From Pedosphaera parvula Ellin514 (GTDB lineage: Bacteria > Verrucomicrobiota > Verrucomicrobiia > Limisphaerales > Pedosphaeraceae): 64,000 nucleotides of DNA. Shown piece after piece: positions 28,949 through 36,454 of this stretch. A program made the position numbers and the translations under genes. Within the stretch, counting starts at the first letter, position 1. The number at the start of each line of letters is the position of its first letter. Under the pieces are notes generated by a model that made no database searches, was not told the origin of the DNA, and saw only the letters and a program-made list of their open reading frames with translations. The stretch lies in the NCBI RefSeq assembly GCF_000172555.1, contig NZ_ABOX02000006.1, forward strand, positions 156,518-220,517. Reading direction: 5' to 3'.

Positions 28949-29533
28949 CTACTCACTTAAGAACAACCTCCAGTCCGCAATGCCCTGGTGATTCCGAATC
29001 AACGCCGTCATCGGCAATTCCTTCGGAGCCTTCGGCATCGTGAGCAATTTCAGTCCCGCCTCATCCGGCAAACGATTGCCCTTGCGCGAATTGATCGCCT
29101 TGCAAGCCCAGACGCAATTGTCCCACGCGTCCTTGCCGCCGCGCGATACCGGCAGGATGTGATCAATGCTCCCTTCCTCCGGCTTCAGCACGCGACCGGT
29201 GTACTGGCAGCGATTCCCATCGCGCTCGCGAATCGCCTTCGCTCCAAACTTCGGGCGCTTCTTTGGCACCTTCGCGAAATTCGCCAGCACAATCACCGTC
29301 GGCATACGGATCGCGCCGCGCACCGTCCGGACCGCTTCATCCTGCTCACGAATCGGCAATGTCAACCACTCGGCCCAACTCACTGGGCGAATCTGGTCTT
29401 CGGCTTCGATTTCCAAACCTGTCGCTACCCCGGTCGCCATCTGACAAATGGCATCCTCCGGTGTACGGATGTTGATCGCCTGCCAATTCCGGTTCAGCAC
29501 CAGAACACTCGCCTTATTCAGTTTGTTGCTCAT
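28949..29533 (-). CDS. HNH endonuclease
   Basis: 194 aa. HNH core IDHILPVSRGG, WDNCVWACKAINSRKGN about residues 120-150, preceded by an RNase/restriction-like beta region. HNH nucleases of this length are often annotated as generic; here it is the promoter-proximal gene of the RNA-repair run. It could act on damaged or foreign DNA/RNA. The asparagine and final basic position of the motif are kept, so it is probably active. Confidence 0.88.
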   Translation of the reverse strand: MSNKLNKASVLVLNRNWQAINIRTPEDAICQMATGVATGLEIEAEDQIRPVSWAEWLTLPIREQDEAVRTVRGAIRMPTVIVLANFAKVPKKRPKFGAKAIRERDGNRCQYTGRVLKPEEGSIDHILPVSRGGKDAWDNCVWACKAINSRKGNRLPDEAGLKLLTMPKAPKELPMTALIRNHQGIADWRLFLSE

Positions 29534-29674
29534 AAATCTTCCAATCTTCTCAAGTGAAGACCGAAGTCTTCATTCTTCGTACGGTGTTTGTTCCTTGTTG
29601 TAGCCATGGTGGTAATCACTTATTGAAAACTCCTCCAGGATGTGATTTGCTTGCACCCAATCAGACGGTCATCT

Positions 29675-31300
29675 GTGAAACTTTCCAGAACTGCTTCTGC
29701 GGTTGGAGTTCTTATCCTGGCTTTTATTTTGAATTTGCCTTTGAACGCGCAGAATTTCGGTGGCGGCCCCCCGCAACCATTTACGGATAACTGCATTCCC
29801 GCTCATGAACGCCAGCAGATCGAGCTGAACATCTCAAGGAGCATGGCACGCCTGGGTCTTGCTGAATCGATTCTTTCCAATCCTCCTGCGTTGTATCCCT
29901 TCGTCCCGATTGCCGGTACCGTTTGGGATGATCGGTTCATCAACAATTTCGTCGATCTGAATACAAGCTCCGGCATCCAGGATTGGGATTGCACCGACTT
30001 CACCTACGACGGTCACCAAGGACATGACATTGACCTCCGCTCATTCGGCGAGCAGGACGTTGGCGTTCCCGTGTTCGCCGCTCTCGATGGCACGGTTGTA
30101 GACTGGCATGATGGCGAGTTTGATAAGAACACATCAATGGGTGGCCAGCCTGCCAATTATGTCGTGATCTTCCATGGGGGCACGCATTACACCTGGTACT
30201 ACCACCTGCGCAACGGCAGCATTGCCGTTACCAATGGACAGGTTCTCAAGGCCGGAACTCAAGTCGGACTCGCCGCCAGCAGCGGCAATAGCACGGGACC
30301 GCACCTGCATTTTGAATCCCGCTTTAACAACACTTTCTACGAACCCTCAGCAGGCACTTGTCGACCGGGCACGACCGGTTGGGTGCATCAAATTCCGATT
30401 CGTCGCGACATGTGGATCGAGGACTTTGCGATGCACAACACGAACAATTTTCCCGATACCGCCTTCTTTCCCTACAATCCTGTCCGCACCGGCACCTTCG
30501 TCAGAACGGGCAGTTTCCAACCAATCGGTGCCTGGTATATCATCCATAACCAGCCGGCAAACAGCACTTGGAGGCTGCGTTATCTACGACCCAATGGAAC
30601 CCTGTTTTTTGATTCCGGAACCAATCCTCACAACAACGCGACCGCTTACCGCTATGCAAGTTGGTGGGTGTATTATAACTTAACTCCGGACATCGCCGGT
30701 ACCTGGACTTTTGAACTCTCGATTAACGGACAGGTCATGGTGCAAGCACCGTTCTTTGTATTAAATGCGGGTGGGGTGCCTGTGAATCATGTTCCCAATC
30801 CCATCGGTGCCGCCTTTGATCCGGTTGCTCCCACCACCAATGATGTGGTTTTCTGTCGCCTCACCATTCCCTTGATCGCGGATCCTGATTTTGATCTGAT
30901 GCGCAATCGGTTTCAGTGGAGTATTAATGGTGCCCCATTCCGCGATGTCACCAATGCTGCACATGCCGATGCCATACCTCGCGGCGCCGCCAAACCCGGC
31001 GACCTGCTGCGCTGTACTGTTACCCCGTACGATGGCCTGGCATTTGGCACTCCGGTTACAGTCCAAGCACTTGTCCCGGGCGGAACGCCCATGCGACTTG
31101 GTATTCAGCGCCTCCCCGCCAATCCTAATCTCCAGATTTCCTGGCCAACCTCGGCCCTGCACTATGCTCTTCAGGCAAACAGCAACCTTTCCACGAGTAA
31201 TTGGTCCATCGTTACGAACGCGCCGGTCGTGAGCGGCACGAATAACGTGGTTACCAACAGCGTGCAAGGAAGCCGATTTTACCGATTGATTGCGCCGTAA
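29675..31300 (+). CDS. Secreted M23 peptidase with beta-sandwich tail
   Basis: 541 aa using the GTG at 29675, which gives a clean signal peptide (VKLSRTASAVGVLILAFILN, then LPLNAQ). LytM/M23 zinc peptidase core: HDIDLRSFGEQDVGVPVFAALDGTV and GPHLHFESR, with the Asp/His ligands intact. The C-terminal half is beta-rich with Ig-like pieces and ends in a PEP-like Verrucomicrobia tail. It cuts peptide bonds in cell walls or other secreted substrates. It is unrelated to the RNA island and stands between the operon and the tRNA array. Confidence 0.85.
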   Translation: MKLSRTASAVGVLILAFILNLPLNAQNFGGGPPQPFTDNCIPAHERQQIELNISRSMARLGLAESILSNPPALYPFVPIAGTVWDDRFINNFVDLNTSSGIQDWDCTDFTYDGHQGHDIDLRSFGEQDVGVPVFAALDGTVVDWHDGEFDKNTSMGGQPANYVVIFHGGTHYTWYYHLRNGSIAVTNGQVLKAGTQVGLAASSGNSTGPHLHFESRFNNTFYEPSAGTCRPGTTGWVHQIPIRRDMWIEDFAMHNTNNFPDTAFFPYNPVRTGTFVRTGSFQPIGAWYIIHNQPANSTWRLRYLRPNGTLFFDSGTNPHNNATAYRYASWWVYYNLTPDIAGTWTFELSINGQVMVQAPFFVLNAGGVPVNHVPNPIGAAFDPVAPTTNDVVFCRLTIPLIADPDFDLMRNRFQWSINGAPFRDVTNAAHADAIPRGAAKPGDLLRCTVTPYDGLAFGTPVTVQALVPGGTPMRLGIQRLPANPNLQISWPTSALHYALQANSNLSTSNWSIVTNAPVVSGTNNVVTNSVQGSRFYRLIAP

Positions 31301-31302
31301 AC

Positions 31303-31376
31303 TGGCTGCCGAACCTGGTAACGCTCCAGGACTCCCTGCGTCAAAGGCAGGTGTGCCACTTCCACACTCTTCGGCA
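31303..31376 (-). tRNA. Array tRNA-Gln(UUG), aberrant T-loop
   Basis: Acceptor TGCCGAA/TTCGGCA, encoded CCA, anticodon loop CTTTGAC, T-stem CCTGG/CCAGG. T-loop AGCGTTA has G55, and the D-loop GGAAGTG has A then G at 18-19 instead of GG. First member of the minus-strand array. Confidence 0.75.
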
Positions 31377-31379
31377 AAT

Positions 31380-31443
31380 TGGTAGCCCATGATGGTAACT
31401 CTCCACCTTGGGTAGTTTGTAAGACTACGGCTTTAAAATGGCT
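31380..31443 (-). tRNA. Array tRNA-Val(UAC)-like lacking the D-arm
   Basis: Anticodon arm GTAGT CTTACAA ACTAC, T-arm with loop AGAGTTA (G55), CCA encoded. The 5' side keeps only an imperfect acceptor strand (AGCCAT against ATGGGCT) plus a 9-base linker, so there is no D-arm. Its 5' end overlaps the CCA end of the next gene. Probably a decayed copy. Confidence 0.5.
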
Positions 31444-31513
31444 GCCTCGCCTGGCTTTGCTCCAGGACCAGCAGTGTCAGAGACCGCTGTGCTACTGATT
31501 ACACCACGAAGCA
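31439..31513 (-). tRNA. Array tRNA-Gln(CUG), aberrant loops
   Basis: Full cloverleaf; acceptor TGCTTCG/CGAGGCA, anticodon loop CTCTGAC, T-loop AGCAAAG (G55), D-loop AATCAGTA (A18 G19). CCA encoded. Confidence 0.78.
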
Positions 31514-31518
31514 ATGAA

Positions 31519-31592
31519 TGGTCGCCCGGGAAGGTTCTGCCCCTTCGACTGTTGTTTGTAAGACAACCATGATCCTATTTCACCACCGAGCG
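31519..31592 (-). tRNA. Array tRNA-Val(UAC), aberrant loops
   Basis: Acceptor CGCTCGG/CCGGGCG, anticodon loop CTTACAA, T-stem GAAGG/CCTTC with loop GGCAGAA (G55), D-loop AATAGGA (A18 G19). CCA encoded. Confidence 0.78.
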
Positions 31593-31644
31593 TCGTCGTT
31601 GTATTAAATGCGCCATTCGAAATGCGTCACTCGAAACTGAGATT

Positions 31645-31719
31645 TGGTTCCCCCGGCGAGATTTGCACTCGCATCTCACGACTTAAAAGGTCGTTGTTCT
31701 GCTATTGAACTACGGAGGA
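31645..31719 (-). tRNA. Array tRNA-Lys(UUU), aberrant loops
   Basis: Acceptor TCCTCCG/CGGGGGA, anticodon loop CTTTTAA, T-stem GCGAG/CTCGC with loop TGCAAAT: canonical apart from U55 to G. D-loop AATAGCA (A18 G19). CCA encoded. Confidence 0.85.
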
Positions 31720-31820
31720 GTTGAAATTTGCGAATTGCGATTTTGAATTTTGAATGCGGCGAAAACAGTCGCCTGCTTTTCAATCGGCATTCGCAAATCA
31801 AAAATTAAAAAACTTCTGCA

Positions 31821-31902
31821 AACTCCTGGTTGGTCTCTTCCACCAACTAAATGCACCCCGCTATGGTACGAGGCCGCTGGATCTACTTCGCGTTCAGGAG
31901 TT
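31821..31902 (-). tRNA. Degenerate tRNA-like RNA, CAU in an 8-base loop
   Basis: Outer helix AACTCCTG/CAGGAGTT, anticodon-like arm CCTCG TACCATAG CGGGG, T-arm-like GTTGGT GGAAGAG ACCAAC. Nine-base D-loop region and extra bases make it a poor tRNA; it may be a pseudogene or a separate structured RNA. Confidence 0.35.
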
Positions 31903-31914
31903 GCAAATTATTAT

Positions 31915-31989
31915 TGGTGCCCATGGCAGGACTTGCACCTGCACTTGCCAAGTTCTGAGCTTGGTGCCTCTGCATTGGGCTACATGGGC
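31915..31989 (-). tRNA. Array tRNA-Leu(CAG) with short variable region
   Basis: Acceptor GCCCATG/CATGGGC, anticodon loop CTCAGAA, T-loop TGCAAGT (G55), D-loop AATGCAGA (A18 G19). The variable region is only 5 bases, unlike the long arm normal for bacterial tRNA-Leu. CCA encoded. Confidence 0.82.
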
Positions 31990-31998
31990 AAAATTCTT

Positions 31999-32075
31999 TG
32001 GTGCTCCCGGTCAGATTTGCACTGACACTCTGCGGATTTTAAGTTCGTTGCCTCTGCTAATTGGGCTACAGGAGC
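31999..32075 (-). tRNA. Array tRNA-Leu(UAA) with short variable region
   Basis: Acceptor GCTCCTG/CGGGAGC, loop CTTAAAA, T-loop TGCAAAT (G55), D-loop AATTAGCAGA, which is the common AATTGGCAGA with only G18 changed to A. Anticodon stem has two A.C mismatches. CCA encoded. Confidence 0.75.
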
Positions 32076-32084
32076 TGGATAGAT

Positions 32085-32161
32085 TGGTGCCGCGTGAAAG
32101 ACTCGCACTCTCAACATCTCCGTTCTAAGCGGAGCGCCTCTGCTAATTGGGCTAACGCGGC
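32085..32161 (-). tRNA. Array tRNA-Leu(UAG) with short variable region
   Basis: Perfect acceptor GCCGCGT/ACGCGGC, anticodon arm CTCCG CTTAGAA CGGAG, T-loop TGCGAGT (G55), D-loop AATTAGCAGA (A18 G19), CCA encoded. One of the clearest members of the array. Confidence 0.88.
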
Positions 32162-32169
32162 AGCTTGGA

Positions 32170-32193
32170 AATGCCGGTTCTTAAACCGGCATT
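32170..32193. other. Perfect palindrome in an array spacer
   Basis: Arms AATGCCGGTT/AACCGGCATT around a 4-base loop, lying between two array tRNAs. No T-tract follows, so it may be a processing signal or a repeat end rather than a terminator. Confidence 0.55.
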
Positions 32194-32218
32194 CGTAGAT
32201 CAAAAATCCAAAATGAGT

Positions 32219-32294
32219 TGGCACTCCCGACAGGAATTTCGCCTGTAACCTCCGCGTTCGAAGCGCGGCGCTCTATACATTGAGCTACGGGAGC
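32219..32294 (-). tRNA. Array tRNA-Arg(UCG), aberrant loops
   Basis: Anticodon arm CCGCG CTTCGAA CGCGG, T-stem ACAGG/CCTGT with loop CGAAATT (G55, A56). D-loop AATGTATA can place A18 and T19; T19 would then pair with A56, a compensatory change for G19:C56. CCA encoded. It shares its anticodon with the normal tRNA at 8014-8090. Confidence 0.75.
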
Positions 32295-32317
32295 AATTGT
32301 GATTATTAATTTAAATC

Positions 32318-32403
32318 TGGAGCCGACGGAGAGACTCGCACTCTCGTGGGGCAGTGCCCGGCAGTTTACAAAACTGCTGCTGTCGCTGCTGAGCCACGTC
32401 GGC
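32318..32403 (-). tRNA. Array tRNA-Thr(UGU) with a long variable arm
   Basis: Acceptor GCCGACG/CGTCGGC, anticodon loop TTTGTAA, T-loop TGCGAGT (G55). The variable arm is a stable hairpin (GGGC ACT GCCC), a class II feature not expected on Thr. D-loop AGCAGCGA (A18 G19). CCA encoded. Confidence 0.7.
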
Positions 32404-32412
32404 AAATCAAAT

Positions 32413-32736
32413 TGGTGGGCCGTCACGGTAATACTCCGTGTTCTGGGGCATACCGAATGTCGAAAGAAATTTCCGAAAGGCAGGAGGGATTTTGGTTTGA
32501 GGCAAGGCGGAGGCCGCCGGCGCTATCTGAAAGATAACGACAAGGCCGACAACGCCGCCTCAAATCAAAAGCACCCTGCTTTCAACAATTTAATGTTCCT
32601 TCGTAACAGCTTGGTGATCCAAAGTTCCAATGAATCAACTCCTTCACTTCCCTTGTCTTTCCATTTTCCCCTTTCGGAAATTTATTTTGACATTCGGTAT
32701 GAGAGACCGCTGCATCACTGCTAATGCTTACGACCC
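32413..32736 (-). pseudogene. Array tRNA-Met(CAU) split by a mobile-type element
   Basis: 5' half: acceptor GGGTCGT, D-arm GCAT...ATGC, anticodon 5' strand GCGGT and loop start CTCAT. 3' half at 32413-32448: T-arm CACGG AGTATTA CCGTG (G55), acceptor ACGGCCC, CCA. The acceptor halves pair over 7 bases. A 253-base element sits in the anticodon loop. Confidence 0.6.
32449..32701. mobile_element. MITE-like element with about 33-bp terminal inverted repeats
   Basis: Left end CATACCGAATGTCGAAAG..., right end the near-perfect inverse (...GACATTCGGTATG), about 30 of 33 matching. No transposase ORF inside. No clear target duplication could be read. It interrupts a tRNA-Met anticodon loop. An intron is less likely because group I and group II signatures are absent. 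Confidence 0.6.
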
Positions 32737-32742
32737 GAAAGA

Positions 32743-32811
32743 TTCCGGGACGATGGAATCGAACCATCACAGTGAGGTGGGTGATACCCAACTGCGCACC
32801 AGCTTCCCGAA
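32743..32811 (-). ncRNA. tRNA-like RNA with canonical T-arm but collapsed anticodon arm
   Basis: T-stem GATGG/CCATC with normal loop TTCGATT, acceptor-like TTCGGGA/TCCCGGAA with a bulge, and in place of the anticodon arm a tight hairpin TGGGT ATC ACCCA. The GGGTATC word recalls the GGGTTATC of the Y RNAs, so it may be a Y-RNA relative. Confidence 0.45.
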
Positions 32812-32833
32812 AAAAACTCATTACAAAATTCCT

Positions 32834-32901
32834 CGCAGTCCCCGGTGTCGCTCCGGGCAAGCGGTGCATATGAGGCACTGCTGAACGCTGGTTCGACTGC
32901 G
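32834..32901 (-). tRNA. Array tRNA-Met(CAU), compact D-arm, no encoded CCA
   Basis: Acceptor CGCAGTC/GACTGCG, anticodon loop CTCATAT, T-stem CCCGG/CCGGG with loop AGCGACA (G55). The D-arm is only GAAC CAGC GTTC. Unlike its neighbours it lacks an encoded CCA. Confidence 0.65.
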
Positions 32902-32964
32902 ATAAAACCGTCTTAAAATTGTGAATAACTTTCCGTTGAAATTGTAATTCGGCTGAATGATAGT

Positions 32965-33100
32965 GCCGGTGGCAGAGCAACGAGCATCAAGTCCAAATAC
33001 CGGGTTTAAGATCTTCGTCCGGGGCGTGGACTGCCTTCGGGCCTAATCCTGCTTGCAGGAGCGCCTATCTTATTTATGCCGTGCTCTGCTTTTCTTTTTT
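32965..33100 (+). ncRNA. Structured leader RNA candidate upstream of GH44
   Basis: Long-range stem GCAGAGCA/TGCTCTGC (32972-32979 with 33082-33089) encloses CCTGC TT GCAGG and GC-rich hairpins, followed by a T-rich run (TTTTCTTTTTTC). On the plus strand this looks like a small RNA or a leader terminator before the GH44 gene 110 bases further on. No riboswitch class was recognised. Confidence 0.45.
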
Positions 33101-33207
33101 CATCAGACCTACATCCCCGGCGTTTTTGCATGTTCACAGGTGTTAGAGCGCCTTATTTTTAAATTTTACCCCTGAACTGGCCCATGCTATGCTGTTTTTA
33201 CACTTCA

Positions 33208-35472
33208 ATGGCTTGCAAATCCTTTAAAGTCTTTGGGTCCGTTCTCCTGCTGACTGCAATGTGCTTCTCAATAGCCTCGGCAGACCAGACGGTCTACGAC
33301 GATTCACGTCAAAATAACTGGCAGGACTGGAGTTGGTCGGCCAATAATTTCCAAAATACCAACCCGGTCCATTCCGGGACATACTCCATCAGCGTGGTCT
33401 GCGATGGCTGGGAGGCGCTCTCTTTCGAAAACCCAACTTTTGATGTCACTGCTTATACCAATATAACCTTCTGGATAAACGGTGGACCAACCGGGGGGCA
33501 GAATTTGATCGTCAAGGCAGCCTTGGGAGCCGCAGCAAATTCCTCCTCTTATACAATTCCCACTTTGCCGGCTAATACATGGCAACGGATCACCGTGCCG
33601 CTCTATGCACTGGGAGTCACCAATGTCGGCGACATGGATCGATTTTGGATCGCAAATAATACCGCCAGCACCATCCCGGTGTTTTATGTGGATGACATTG
33701 TTCTCATATCTGCTCCACCACCGCCGCCTCCATCGACCAATTTCATCACCATCGACGTTGCCGCGAATCGCCACGCCATCAGCCCCGAAATTTACGGCGT
33801 GGCTTACGGTACAACCGCCGACCTCAACGACCTCAATTCTCCTGTCAACCGTCTCGGTGGCAACAACACCAGCCGTTACAACTGGCAGGTGAATGGCGAT
33901 AACCGCGGCTCGGATTGGTTTTTCGAAAGCATCGGTGATACCAGTTCTGTCGCGGGCGAGCGAGGCGATACCTTCATCTCCAATTCCAAAGCCGCCGGTG
34001 CCCAGCCTTTGATCACGGTTCCCATGCTCGACTGGATCGCCAAGCTCGGTCCCAGCCGCGGAAAGCTGGCAAGTTTTTCCATCGCCAAATACGGGCTCCA
34101 AACAAATCACGATGTTTATATGACCGATGCCGGCAACGGCGTGAAGACAAATGGCCAATACGTTGTTGGCAACGATCCCAACGATGCGAACATCCCTTCA
34201 ACCTCCTCCTATCAACAAAATTGGGTGCAACACATTACCAACGTCTGGCACACCGCCACCAATGGCGGCTTGCGCTACTACATCCTCGATAACGAATACA
34301 GCCTTTGGCACGAAACCCATCGTGATGTCCATCCCACAGGCGCCACCATGGACGAAGTGCGGAATAAAATGATGGACTATGCCGCCAAGATCAAAGCTGT
34401 GGATCCCAATGCCATCGTTGTAGGGCCGGAAGAGTGGGGCTGGCTCGGATACCTCAACAGTGGTTATGATTTTCAGACGGGCGGTAGTACGGATCGGGCC
34501 AACCACGGAGGAAAGGATTATCTACCCTGGTTGCTGGACCAATTTCGCCAATCCAACAACGTCACTGGCAAACGCCTGCTCGACGTTTTTAGCGTTCATT
34601 ATTATCCACAGGGAAGCGGTGAGTTTGGCACAAATGTTTCGACTGCCACCCAGTTGTTGCGCAATAAATCCACGCGCTCGCTCTGGGACACCAATTATGT
34701 CGATGCCTCCTGGATTGCCCAAAAAATCTATCTAATCCCAAGAATCAAAAGCTGGGTTGCAACTTACTATCCCGGCTGCCGCACCGCTGTTACAGAGTAT
34801 AACTGGGGCGCTGAAGATCATATGAACGGGGCCACTGTCCAGGCTGACATCCTCGGGATCTTTGGCCGCGAAGGTCTTGACCTCGCCACTCGTTGGACCA
34901 CTCCGGCGAATACCACACCCACTTACAAGGCCATCAAGTTGTATCGCAATTACGATGGCAACAAATCCACTTTCGGCGATACCAGCATTCTCGCAGCCGC
35001 CACTAATATCGATAATGTCGCTGCGTTCGCCGCGCAACGCACCAATGACGGCGCACTCACCATCATGGTCATTAATAAATATCTTGCGAATACCGTTCCC
35101 GTTTCACTCGGCATTTCCAATTTCGGAAACGGCGGCAGCGCGCAGGTGTGGCAACTCAATACCAATGCCATCTCGCATCTTCCCAATCTCACCTATACCA
35201 ATGCCATCTTGAATGCCACGTTGCCCGCCCAAAGCGTCACCTTGTTCGTGCTGCCTGTGACGGCAACCGCCACCCTGAAGGCAAGCCCCGGCGGCAGCCA
35301 GGTGGATGTGGCGCTCAATGGCCAGATTGGTGCGACCTATATCTTGCAATCCTCATCCAATCTCACGAACTGGTCCAACAATAGCACAGGCACTCTGACC
35401 AGCGCCCAGTTGCACTGGATGCTTCCGGGAACCAATTCCAAGACGTTCTATCGTGCGGTGAAGTCTCCCTGA
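33208..35472 (+). CDS. Secreted glycoside hydrolase family 44 (endoglucanase/xyloglucanase)
   Basis: 754 aa from ATG 33208, the start giving a proper signal peptide (SVLLLTAMCFSIASA). N-terminal 150 residues form a carbohydrate-binding-like beta-sandwich (DSRQNNWQDWSW, VYDDS). GH44 catalytic domain: AISPEIYGVAYG, RLGGNNTSRYNWQ, acid/base Glu in LDNEYSLWHETHRDVHP and nucleophile Glu in AVTEYNWGAEDH. A C-terminal Verrucomicrobia-type domain (QSSSNLTNWSN) follows. It cleaves beta-1,4-glucan or xyloglucan outside the cell. It sits inside the tRNA island without functional link. Confidence 0.93.
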   Translation: MACKSFKVFGSVLLLTAMCFSIASADQTVYDDSRQNNWQDWSWSANNFQNTNPVHSGTYSISVVCDGWEALSFENPTFDVTAYTNITFWINGGPTGGQNLIVKAALGAAANSSSYTIPTLPANTWQRITVPLYALGVTNVGDMDRFWIANNTASTIPVFYVDDIVLISAPPPPPPSTNFITIDVAANRHAISPEIYGVAYGTTADLNDLNSPVNRLGGNNTSRYNWQVNGDNRGSDWFFESIGDTSSVAGERGDTFISNSKAAGAQPLITVPMLDWIAKLGPSRGKLASFSIAKYGLQTNHDVYMTDAGNGVKTNGQYVVGNDPNDANIPSTSSYQQNWVQHITNVWHTATNGGLRYYILDNEYSLWHETHRDVHPTGATMDEVRNKMMDYAAKIKAVDPNAIVVGPEEWGWLGYLNSGYDFQTGGSTDRANHGGKDYLPWLLDQFRQSNNVTGKRLLDVFSVHYYPQGSGEFGTNVSTATQLLRNKSTRSLWDTNYVDASWIAQKIYLIPRIKSWVATYYPGCRTAVTEYNWGAEDHMNGATVQADILGIFGREGLDLATRWTTPANTTPTYKAIKLYRNYDGNKSTFGDTSILAAATNIDNVAAFAAQRTNDGALTIMVINKYLANTVPVSLGISNFGNGGSAQVWQLNTNAISHLPNLTYTNAILNATLPAQSVTLFVLPVTATATLKASPGGSQVDVALNGQIGATYILQSSSNLTNWSNNSTGTLTSAQLHWMLPGTNSKTFYRAVKSP

Positions 35473-35549
35473 AGATCGCCTCACCGCTTCATCCAAATTG
35501 CTTAGCACAATGGAGTGGAATTTGTGACGACTCGTTGTAATCTCTAGTC

Positions 35550-36290
35550 ATGACTTCTCCCATTCCTTCCGAGCTTGTCGACACCCTGCGTTCCGCCAAC
35601 CGTGTCGTGGTGCTGACCGGTGCGGGCGTTTCTGCTGAGAGCGGTGTGCCCACTTTCCGCGATGCACAGACCGGCCTCTGGTCGCAATACTCACCAGAGG
35701 AACTCGCCACTCCGCGCGCGTTCCGCCAGAATCCGAAGCTGGTCTGGGAATGGTATCAATGGCGTCGCGAACTGGTTTCCAAGGCCAAACCAAATCCCGC
35801 ACACTACGCCCTGGTGGAAATGCAGGAACTTTTTCCGGAGTTTACGCTGATCACCCAAAACGTTGATGGTCTGCACCGGCTTCCCGGCAGCAACATCATC
35901 ATTGAACTTCATGGAAACATCCATCGAACCAAATGCTTTCAGGAAGGAACCATCGTTGAATCCTGGAAAGATACTGGGGATGTCCCTCCCAAATGCCCGG
36001 ATTGCGGCGGATGGCTCCGTCCCGACGTGGTCTGGTTCGAGGAGCCTCTCCCGGAAGCTGAACTTGAATCTGCCATGAAGGCCAGTCGTAAGGCGGATGT
36101 ATTCTTTTCCATCGGGACGTCGGGCCTGGTCTATCCTGCCGCTTCATTGCCGCACGAAGCTCTGAACCACAACGCAACCTTGGTGGAAATCAATCCTGCA
36201 CCAACACCGCTGACTCCGAAGGCGGATTTCATGCTTAAAGGCCCGGCAGGCGTGATCCTGCCCGAACTCGTCAAGGCACTGCGAAAATAG
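35550..36290 (+). CDS. Sirtuin-type NAD-dependent protein deacylase (CobB-like)
   Basis: 246 aa. NAD site GAGVSAESGVPTFRD, TQNVDGLH, catalytic His in ELHGNIH, GTSGLVYPAA. The Y-x-x-R pair of desuccinylase-type sirtuins is seen as WYQWRREL. Of the usual four zinc cysteines only three are visible (RTKC and KCPDC), so the zinc site may be incomplete. The gene ends two bases before the array tRNA-Gly 3' end, so the two are convergent. Confidence 0.93.
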   Translation: MTSPIPSELVDTLRSANRVVVLTGAGVSAESGVPTFRDAQTGLWSQYSPEELATPRAFRQNPKLVWEWYQWRRELVSKAKPNPAHYALVEMQELFPEFTLITQNVDGLHRLPGSNIIIELHGNIHRTKCFQEGTIVESWKDTGDVPPKCPDCGGWLRPDVVWFEEPLPEAELESAMKASRKADVFFSIGTSGLVYPAASLPHEALNHNATLVEINPAPTPLTPKADFMLKGPAGVILPELVKALRK

Positions 36291-36291
36291 A

Positions 36292-36369
36292 TGGTGCGGC
36301 AACCGGGAGTTGCACTCGGACGAGCTGCTTGGAAGGCAGCCATGCTCATCTATTAAACATCACTGCCGC
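36292..36369 (-). tRNA. Array tRNA-Gly(UCC), aberrant loops
   Basis: Acceptor GCGGCAG/TTGCCGC, anticodon arm GCTGC CTTCCAA GCAGC, T-stem CCGAG/CCCGG with one mismatch, T-loop TGCAACT (G55), D-loop TTAATAGATGA (A18 G19). CCA encoded. Confidence 0.8.
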
Positions 36370-36375
36370 AGAAAT

Positions 36376-36450
36376 TGGAGTCCGGTAAGAGAATTGCACT
36401 CCTGTAATGCAGCTTTGCAGGCTGCTGCCTAATTACTCGGCCAACCGGAC
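36376..36450 (-). tRNA. Array tRNA-Cys(GCA), aberrant loops
   Basis: Acceptor GTCCGGT/ACCGGAC, anticodon arm GCAGC CTGCAAA GCTGC, T-loop TGCAATT (G55). D-loop AGTAATTA has A18 A19, so unlike most members G19 is also lost. Discriminator T; CCA encoded. Confidence 0.8.
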
Positions 36451-36454
36451 TGAA

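Noticed and set aside
31750..32128. ORFs reading through the tRNA array as small proteins
   Set aside because: Their codons are the tRNA sequences themselves, with repeated tRNA-like peptide words and no ribosome sites.
32449..32701. A group I or group II intron in tRNA-Met
   Set aside because: No P/Q/R/S or domain V-like sequences, while the long terminal inverted repeats fit a MITE better.
32965..33100. A minus-strand Y RNA, because GACGAAG occurs there
   Set aside because: The motif is not placed at the base of an outer stem, and no GGGTTATC word or T-arm is present.
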